Source: Sulfurovum sp. (GTDB lineage Bacteria; Campylobacterota; Campylobacteria; Campylobacterales; Sulfurovaceae). From it: a stretch of DNA of 7,168 nucleotides. The translations under genes and the position numbers were made by a program. The stretch is from positions 6,246 to 13,413 of the forward strand of contig JALVGO010000003.1 in the NCBI GenBank assembly GCA_027029065.1, read 5' to 3'. Shown one piece after another: positions 1 through 4,136 of the stretch (the stretch's first letter is position 1; the number at the start of each line of letters is the position of its first letter). The notes under the pieces are model-generated. The model was not told the origin of the DNA, ran no database searches, and saw only the letters and a list, made by a program, of their open reading frames with translations.

Positions 1-305
1 TGTCGGGTGTAGGAGAAAGTACACTGGCTGATAAGTGCACGAATTTCATTTAGAAGCGGCTCTTTGTTTGTACCCTTTATCTGGTGTTCGAGCTCATAGG
101 AGATGTCGAAGTGGTCTTCAATGGCACGTTTGCCGCGCCCGGTAACAATTGCCATGGTGGTGATGCCCGCTTCGAGTGCCTCTTCGACACCGTATTGAAT
201 AAGCGGTTTTGTCAAGACGGGCAGCATCTCTTTGGGGGTTGCTTTGGTTGCCGGAAGAAAGCGTGTACCGTAGCCGGCAGCAGGGAAAAGGCATTTTTTG
301 ATCAA
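1..305 (-). CDS. galU: UTP--glucose-1-phosphate uridylyltransferase, N-terminal part (runs off the left edge)
   Basis: GalU makes UDP-glucose from UTP and glucose-1-phosphate in the cytoplasm, feeding envelope polysaccharide and glucan synthesis. About 101 codons are visible. The protein begins [20 protein letters not shown], followed by [20 protein letters not shown]: the nucleotide-binding G-x-G-T-R loop (residues 11-15) and the K-E-M-L-P segment (25-29) typical of bacterial GalU, then V-E-E-A-L-E-A-G and a [12 protein letters not shown] segment. The start is a TTG at 303-305, chosen because AAGGA lies 6 nt upstream and because the family begins at this point; an in-frame TTG at 309-311 is too close to the SD. 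It lies 81 bp downstream of pgi on the same strand, so co-transcription is likely, though a weak promoter may sit in the gap. The C-terminal two-thirds are outside the window. The family call is firm. Confidence 0.93.
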   Translation of the reverse strand, partial: MIKKCLFPAAGYGTRFLPATKATPKEMLPVLTKPLIQYGVEEALEAGITTMAIVTGRGKRAIEDHFDISYELEHQIKGTNKEPLLNEIRALISQCTFSYTR

Positions 306-336
306 GAACAATCCTTATTTCATAAGATTATTCTGA

Positions 337-351
337 TATTTTAGCGTATTT
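337..351 (-). promoter_or_regulatory. Candidate -10 region for galU
   Basis: On the minus strand the gap between pgi and galU reads AAATACGCTAAAATA, with TAAAAT (338-343) as a possible -10 hexamer about 33 nt before the TTG start. Nearly the same 15-mer (14 of 15 bases) occurs at 4011-4025 upstream of ccoS. No convincing -35 box is visible. The call rests on this shared motif and on AT-richness only, and galU may simply be read from the upstream operon. Confidence 0.3.
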
Positions 352-386
352 GTAATTAGTATTGCGTTATCCCAAATGGGTTATAT

Positions 387-1604
387 TCAGCGCTGTGCCA
401 ACTTCTGTTTCAAGATAATCTTCCCCGCCTCTACACCGGGCTGGTCATAGGTATTGACATCGATAAGCTCTCCTACCAGTGAGGTGAGCAGTTCATAGTA
501 GAATATCAAGGCACCGATATTGGACTCATCCGCTTTGGGGATGATGATCGCATCGATAGGGATATCTTGTTCATTCAAAAGTGCCTCCATAACCGAATCG
601 CACTGCATATTGATCAGCTTTTCAAACGGCAGACCATTGAGGGCATCGAGTGATTCAAGATGCGGAAGGGAGATATCGGGGATGGCAATGGTGTGATTGA
701 AATCTTCGATTTTGATGAAAGTTACTGACTTGTCACGTGTTCCCTCCATGATCAGCTGCAAAAAGGAGTGCTGGTCTTTGGGACCTATAAGTCCGATAGG
801 GGTAAGCCCGACATGGAATGCCGAATGGCGCTGGTGTTTGCCAAGGCTCTCTCCCCAGAGCTGCACGTACCATTCACAGAAATATTTGAGTGATTCGGAG
901 TAGGCAAAGAGACAGTTGATGTGGTACTGCGCATGATGCTTTGCATAATAGACCGCTTTGTTGAGCAGCGTCTCCTGCATATATCCGGCATTGAAAAAGC
1001 TCTCTTTGATTGTCTGCGCACCGTTTAGAAGTCTCTGAATATCGATACCGCAAAGTGCAAGCGGAAGCAGTCCTACCGAAGAGAGTACAGAAAAGCGTCC
1101 GCCGACATTGGCAGGAAGATGCAGCACAGAAGCTCCAATCTCTTTGGCATATGCTTCAAGGGGAGATCCCGGATCGGTAATGAAGGTGTAGGCATTGGAG
1201 AGCGGATGCAGAGAGTAGATATACTTATAGATAGAGAAGGTCTCGACAGTAGTTCCCGATTTTGAGATCACAAGAAAATGGGTGGTTTCGATATCAATAT
1301 GGTCAAGCTGTGTGGTAATGTTAACCGGATCGGTACTCTCAAAAAAGTAGAGTTTTCGCTTAAGCGGCTTGATGGGGCGCAAAAATTCATACACAGCTTT
1401 TGCACCAAGGGAACTGCCGCCTATACCGATGACGACAATATTTTCTATGGTATCGGGAATTTTTTGGCAGTATTGCAAGATGGCAGATGTGTCCTGATCG
1501 GGAAGTGCATAGTAGCCTATATGTTCACGTTCTTTTTTGATCGCTTCGAGTGCATGCTGCTTGGTTTTGTCATCGGAGCATGGGAAATAAAGCTTGTTGA
1601 TCAT
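387..1604 (-). CDS. pgi: Glucose-6-phosphate isomerase (short epsilonproteobacterial type)
   Basis: Pgi interconverts fructose-6-phosphate and glucose-6-phosphate in the cytoplasm. The product is 405 aa, much shorter than the ~550-aa enterobacterial enzyme but normal for Campylobacterota. Visible motifs in order: IGIGGSSLGAKA (59-70); phosphate-binding SKSGTT (114-119); the PGI signature NVGGRFSVLSSVGLLP (166-181); W-G-E-S-L-G-K (250-256) with the likely catalytic Glu251; D-Q-H-S-F-L-Q (278-284) with the likely catalytic His279; and Y-D-Q-P-G-V-E-A-G-K (386-395) ending in the active-site lysine. All expected catalytic positions are present. The ATG overlaps the stop of the upstream mutase gene (ATGA at 1601-1604), suggesting translational coupling, and AAAGG lies 7 nt upstream. 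It is followed by galU on the same strand. In an autotroph the likely direction is gluconeogenic, towards glucose-1-P and UDP-glucose. Confidence is high. Confidence 0.97.
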   Translation of the reverse strand: MINKLYFPCSDDKTKQHALEAIKKEREHIGYYALPDQDTSAILQYCQKIPDTIENIVVIGIGGSSLGAKAVYEFLRPIKPLKRKLYFFESTDPVNITTQLDHIDIETTHFLVISKSGTTVETFSIYKYIYSLHPLSNAYTFITDPGSPLEAYAKEIGASVLHLPANVGGRFSVLSSVGLLPLALCGIDIQRLLNGAQTIKESFFNAGYMQETLLNKAVYYAKHHAQYHINCLFAYSESLKYFCEWYVQLWGESLGKHQRHSAFHVGLTPIGLIGPKDQHSFLQLIMEGTRDKSVTFIKIEDFNHTIAIPDISLPHLESLDALNGLPFEKLINMQCDSVMEALLNEQDIPIDAIIIPKADESNIGALIFYYELLTSLVGELIDVNTYDQPGVEAGKIILKQKLAQR

Positions 1605-3013
1605 AGTTTCGCCTTTGCTTCCGCAATAAGGTGATTGACCTTCTCTTCATAAAGTTTTGCCAAAGCGGCATCGGTTGATTCAAAACGTGTTACCAGTACC
1701 GGAGTGGTGTTGGATGCGCGTACCAGCCCCCAGCCTTTCTCAAAGTTGATACGTACGCCGTCTACATCAATGATGCTCTTGATAGCGGGAAAATCTGCAG
1801 GAGGGGTTTCAAGCAGCTCTTTGACCTTGTCGATAATGGCGAATTTCTCCTCTTCGGTTGTCTCAACCTTGATCTCTTCGGTTGAAAAGACCTGTGGAAG
1901 CGCATCGAGTTCTTTGTCAAGGTCGATACCCTGTGCAACCAGTTCCAGCATACGCAAGGTGGCATAGATGGCATCGTCGTAGCCGAAGTAGCGGTGCTTG
2001 AAGAAGATGTGACCGCTGACCTCACAGGCAAGATCCGCACCGGTCTCTTTCATTTTGACTTTGAGGTTGGAGTGTCCGGTTTTATGCATGATCGCTCTAG
2101 CGCCGCGGCGTTCAAGCTCGTCATACATTACCTGAGAGCACTTGACCTCGCCGATAACGGTAGGGTTTTCCATCCCCAGCGCAAAAAGCAGCGCCATCTG
2201 GTCGCCCTTGATATTGTAACGGTGGGTCAGTACCGCAATGCGGTCGGCATCCCCGTCGTAGGCAAAGGCAATGTCACCCTCTTTTTCCAAAACAGCCTTG
2301 ACATCGGCAAGGTTTTTCTCTTCTGAGGGATCGGGATGGTGGTTGGGGAAGGTGCCGTCTGGGTCACAGTAGAGCCCTTTGTGGTCAAATCCGAGTCTGT
2401 CAAAAATGGTGTTGATGACAGTGCCTGCCACACCGTTTCCGCAGTCGATAATGATCTTTTTGTCCAAGCCTTTGAGTGCAGAAAATTCATTTACCATAAA
2501 GTCGATGTAAGGGGTTTTGGCATCGATGTCAAATCGCTCTGTATTGTCTTCGATCTTCCTATCGGCATCGGCGACAATAGCATCGCCGAGCGCATAGATG
2601 TCTGTACCAAAGAAAGGGGCTTTGTCGATGGTGATCTTGAAACCGTTGTACTGGGGCGGGTTGTGGGAGCCTGTGATCATGATGGAAGCATCGATGGTCT
2701 GATCGTTATTGGTTATTGGTAACTGGTTATTGGTGAGTGTCGGGAGTGGTTGGTAGTTGGCAAAATAGTTGACCGGGGTGGCGACCATGCCCATATCGAG
2801 TACCCTGCAGCCGGCAGCATTGAGCCCGGATGTGAGGTAGTCGCGCAGTATAGGAGAGTGCGAACGCGCATCATAGCCGATGGCGACGACTTTGCCGCCG
2901 CCTATTCTTTGACCGAGATGGTACCCTATGAGTTTGACGCTTTGCTCATTCAGTTCTTTGTTAAAAATACCTCTGATATCATATTCACGAAAAATGGACT
3001 TGTTGATCGACAT
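1601..3013 (-). CDS. Phosphomannomutase/phosphoglucomutase with a heptamer-encoded insertion
   Basis: An alpha-D-phosphohexomutase (PMM/PGM, ManB/AlgC-like) interconverting hexose-6-phosphates and hexose-1-phosphates. Start chosen at the ATG at 3013 (protein begins MSINKSIFREYDIRGIF, the family N-terminus) with AGGGGG about 11 nt upstream; an extended frame to 3052 adds 13 residues unlike the family. This gives 470 aa. Motifs: ITGSHNPPQYNGFKI with catalytic phosphoserine Ser116; metal loop Y-D-G-D-A-D-R (Asp253, 255, 257); sugar-binding E-V-S-G-H (331-335); phosphate-binding RASNTTPVLVTRFE (432-445). The residue before E-V-S-G-H is Cys, where Gly is common. Residues about 88-103 (P-L-P-T-L-T-N-N-Q-L-P-I-T-N-N) form a low-complexity insertion before the catalytic loop; compared from memory with Pseudomonas AlgC, this stretch is some 15 residues longer. 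It is encoded by a degenerate 7-bp repeat. The gene overlaps pgi by 4 bp (ATGA). Whether glucose or mannose phosphate is preferred cannot be read from the sequence, so no symbol is given (manB, pgm and algC are all used). Confidence 0.95.
   Translation of the reverse strand: MSINKSIFREYDIRGIFNKELNEQSVKLIGYHLGQRIGGGKVVAIGYDARSHSPILRDYLTSGLNAAGCRVLDMGMVATPVNYFANYQPLPTLTNNQLPITNNDQTIDASIMITGSHNPPQYNGFKITIDKAPFFGTDIYALGDAIVADADRKIEDNTERFDIDAKTPYIDFMVNEFSALKGLDKKIIIDCGNGVAGTVINTIFDRLGFDHKGLYCDPDGTFPNHHPDPSEEKNLADVKAVLEKEGDIAFAYDGDADRIAVLTHRYNIKGDQMALLFALGMENPTVIGEVKCSQVMYDELERRGARAIMHKTGHSNLKVKMKETGADLACEVSGHIFFKHRYFGYDDAIYATLRMLELVAQGIDLDKELDALPQVFSTEEIKVETTEEEKFAIIDKVKELLETPPADFPAIKSIIDVDGVRINFEKGWGLVRASNTTPVLVTRFESTDAALAKLYEEKVNHLIAEAKAKL
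2704..2738. repeat. GGT-phased heptamer repeat inside the mutase gene
   Basis: Five consecutive 7-bp units on the plus strand: cgttatt, ggttatt, ggtaact, ggttatt, ggtgagt. A weaker 7-bp periodicity (gtcggga, gtggttg, gtagttg) may continue to about 2759. Because 7 bp is not a multiple of 3, the amino-acid pattern repeats every 21 bp, seen as LPTLTNN followed by QLPITNN in the protein. The tract is in frame and the downstream catalytic motif is intact. A related GGT-phased array, of different unit sequence, lies at 3935-3969. Confidence 0.8.
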
Positions 3014-3042
3014 GGTAAATCTTACCCCCTGTTTGGTATGAA

Positions 3043-3051
3043 AGTATAACA
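3043..3051 (-). promoter_or_regulatory. Candidate extended -10 promoter for the mutase-pgi-galU operon
   Basis: On the minus strand the 45-bp gap after yfaZ contains TGTTATACT, an extended -10 (TG-n-TATACT, 5 of 6 matches to TATAAT). It would start transcription near 3036, leaving a leader of roughly 23 nt that includes the AGGGGG ribosome binding site before the ATG at 3013. No clear -35 box is visible, as is usual for extended -10 and epsilonproteobacterial promoters. Read-through from yfaZ is also possible, since no terminator is seen between them. Confidence 0.45.
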
Positions 3052-3058
3052 AATGATT

Positions 3059-3613
3059 TTAAAAACCTATCTTCAAACCGCCATACCAGCTGTCGTTGAG
3101 TGTATGGTCATAGCTCTCAAAATTTGTTTCAATATTTCTGTATCCCCCATAAAGATGGATATTGGGGATCACCTCCATATCTGCCTCGAAACGGTACTCA
3201 AGATAGTTGTCTGCATCGATGAAAGAGAGCACCGAAGGGGCGTAGTCGATACGTGCAATCAGAGAAGTGGCAGGGATGGGTTCATCAAGCGGCAGTCTTA
3301 ACGCCGCCTGTCCAAACAGGGGAATCGCACCGAAGTTGTCAGAAAATACAGCCTCAAGTCCAAAGGCAAGTGTCAGCCCCTCTGCACCTGAGAGGGTACT
3401 GGATGCGCCGAAAGATACCTTGAAAAGATCATCATTGTCTGTGTGCAGATAGTCTGCTCCCAAAAAATAGTTGATACCGTCTCCATAGCCGATCATAGGG
3501 GTGAGGTTGAGGCTGCCTTTGACTTCTATATCGTCGCTGTTAACATTCAGTCCGATACTGTCCGCCCAGACTGTGCCTATAAGAAGTGAGATAACAAGTA
3601 AAATGCGTTTCAT
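3059..3613 (-). CDS. YfaZ-family outer-membrane protein
   Basis: A 184-aa predicted outer-membrane beta-barrel resembling the YfaZ family, whose function is not known. The N-terminus MKRILLVISLLIGTVWA-DS is a clear Sec signal peptide with likely cleavage after Ala17. The mature part consists of alternating hydrophobic/polar strands with Gly and aromatic residues (for example F-L-G-A-D-Y-L, L-F-G-Q-A-A-L-R-L, L-E-Y-R-F-E-A-D, I-H-L-Y-G-G-Y-R, W-Y-G-G-L-K-I-G-F) and ends in the C-terminal Phe used for Bam-dependent barrel insertion. There are no cysteines. The start is well supported: ATG at 3613 with GGAGG (3620-3624) 6 nt upstream and an extended -10 just before that. It precedes the mutase gene by 45 bp on the same strand, so it may head the sugar-phosphate operon, but nothing in it indicates a role in sugar metabolism. 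The barrel topology is confident; the family assignment is by recognition of overall pattern. Confidence 0.82.
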   Translation of the reverse strand: MKRILLVISLLIGTVWADSIGLNVNSDDIEVKGSLNLTPMIGYGDGINYFLGADYLHTDNDDLFKVSFGASSTLSGAEGLTLAFGLEAVFSDNFGAIPLFGQAALRLPLDEPIPATSLIARIDYAPSVLSFIDADNYLEYRFEADMEVIPNIHLYGGYRNIETNFESYDHTLNDSWYGGLKIGF

Positions 3614-3642
3614 GAAAAACCTCCATATTAATATTTATTCAT

Positions 3643-3651
3643 ATTATAGCA
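3643..3651 (-). promoter_or_regulatory. Extended -10 promoter of yfaZ
   Basis: The minus strand reads TGCTATAAT: a consensus TATAAT (3643-3648) with the TG-n extension. Predicted transcription starts near 3636, giving a short AT-rich leader that contains the GGAGG ribosome binding site. A second exact TATAAT lies a little upstream (3660-3665), so two tandem starts are possible. No -35 box is convincing. No terminator separates this site from the end of ccoS at 3682, so some read-through from ccoI/ccoS is possible. Confidence 0.6.
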
Positions 3652-3681
3652 GAGGGGAGATTATAACGTAGTGTTTTGTGG

Positions 3682-3918
3682 TCAGTCTGCCGGCATATAG
3701 TGTTTCTTTTTTTCCTGCTTCTGTTTGCGTGCTTTTTGCTTCTCTTCCATCATCACCGCATCACGAAGCTCCTCTTCGTTGTCAAACCGTGCTGCATCGA
3801 TAAATTTGGACTTGTCGTCAAACTGTCCCGTCTTGACACCCCAAAGCAGAGCGGCAAGACCGGTAGCCCCAAGCAGGGTAGAGATGCCGATCATAACGAT
3901 GATGATGTTTTCAGACAT
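3682..3918 (-). CDS. ccoS: cbb3-type cytochrome c oxidase assembly protein CcoS
   Basis: CcoS (FixS) is a small inner-membrane protein needed for cofactor insertion into the cbb3 oxidase, the high-affinity terminal oxidase of these bacteria. From ATG 3918 the product is 78 aa: one membrane helix at about residues 4-27 (I-I-I-V-M-I-G-I-S-T-L-L-G-A-T-G-L-A-A-L-L-W), then the family-typical W-G-V-K-T-G-Q-F-D-D segment, and a charged, Lys/Glu/Gln-rich cytoplasmic tail that is longer than in many homologues. The ATG at 3918 is chosen because it gives MSENIII and has AGGTG 6 nt upstream; an in-frame GTG at 3927 would add three residues but lies inside that SD. Its neighbour upstream on the strand is ccoI, the usual partner, although the 218-bp repeat-filled gap between them is unusual. 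Identification rests on the helix plus G-Q-F-D-D pattern and on the context. Confidence 0.9.
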   Translation of the reverse strand: MSENIIIVMIGISTLLGATGLAALLWGVKTGQFDDKSKFIDAARFDNEEELRDAVMMEEKQKARKQKQEKKKHYMPAD

Positions 3919-3922
3919 GGGG

Positions 3923-3937
3923 AACACCTATGGTGTT
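3923..3937 (-). promoter_or_regulatory. Hairpin covering the ccoS ribosome binding site
   Basis: The ccoS leader reads AACACC-ATA-GGTGTT immediately followed by CCCC-ATG. The two six-base arms are perfect complements with a 3-nt loop, and the right arm contains the GGTG of the only SD-like sequence for ccoS. If formed in the mRNA, the hairpin would restrict initiation. The stem is short, so its stability and significance are uncertain. Confidence 0.4.
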
Positions 3938-3969
3938 AGCAGGTAGCAGGTAGCAGGTAGCAGGTAGGG
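3935..3969. repeat. Tandem heptamer repeat (TAGCAGG)n
   Basis: Four perfect tandem copies of tagcagg (3937-3964) followed by a partial degenerate unit, equivalent in GGT phase to gttagca, then ggtagca three times, then ggtaggg. It abuts the hairpin at the ccoS ribosome binding site. On the ccoS transcript it would read as CCTGCTA repeats in the leader. Short tandem heptamers of this kind occur in many bacterial genomes (for example the STRR repeats of cyanobacteria) and are prone to copy-number change. Confidence 0.9.
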
Positions 3970-4011
3970 TATTGTTATAAGACATACTTGGCTCTTTTGA
4001 AGTTTTTTTGT

Positions 4012-4020
4012 ATTTTAGCA
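4012..4020 (-). promoter_or_regulatory. Candidate extended -10 promoter for ccoS
   Basis: The minus strand reads TGCTAAAAT (TG-n extension plus TAAAAT) within AAATATGCTAAAATA, a 15-mer matching 14 of 15 bases of the sequence upstream of galU. Transcription from here would start near 4005 and give a leader of about 87 nt carrying the heptamer array. A second candidate lies closer: TATAAC (3974-3979) with TTCAAA about 16 nt upstream. Either would let ccoS be expressed independently of ccoI despite the inserted repeats. Confidence 0.4.
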
Positions 4021-4028
4021 TATTTTTT

Positions 4029-4121
4029 GTAGGGTGCGAAATTTCGCACCTTTGAGACGCATGACAATAGCAACGATTGTTTTTGATAAACGGTTTGAAG
4101 GTGCGAGGTTTCGCACCCTAC
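4029..4121. repeat. REP/MITE-like element: nested inverted repeats between ccoI and ccoS
   Basis: Two 22-bp arms, 4029-4050 and 4100-4121, are inverted copies of each other (20 of 22 positions; the two differences would be G-U pairs in RNA). Each arm begins or ends with GTAGGGTGCG or its complement, and each contains its own palindrome: GGTGCGAAATTTCGCACC (18 bp, perfect) at 4033-4050, and a slightly degraded version at 4100-4117. The 49-bp centre has no coding potential. GTAGGGTGCG...CGCACCCTAC is the general look of REP/BIME or small non-autonomous elements dispersed in many bacterial genomes. No target-site duplication is evident. No T-run follows either arm on either strand, so it is not a canonical intrinsic terminator, though it could stabilise or attenuate the ccoI transcript. 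Confidence 0.8.
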
Positions 4122-4136
4122 GGGTCATCATTACAT

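Noticed and set aside
84..344. 86-codon plus-strand open frame at the left edge
   Set aside because: It is antisense to galU, which has an unambiguous GalU N-terminus, and it has no independent evidence.
366..386. CCCAAATGGG palindrome after pgi as a terminator
   Set aside because: The stem is only 3-4 bp with almost no loop and there is no T-run, so it cannot be supported as an intrinsic terminator.
3013..3052. The longer N-terminus of the mutase (start at 3052)
   Set aside because: The extra 13 residues are not family-like, and the frame would run over the candidate promoter and SD. The ATG at 3013 gives the standard N-terminus.
3935..3969. CRISPR-like array
   Set aside because: The units are 7 bp directly in tandem with no spacers, and no cas genes are nearby.
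4029..4121. The nested inverted repeat as an intrinsic terminator for ccoI
   Set aside because: Neither arm is followed by a run of T on the minus strand (the sequence after the second arm is ACAAAAAATA), so the canonical signal is missing. It was kept as a repeat element.
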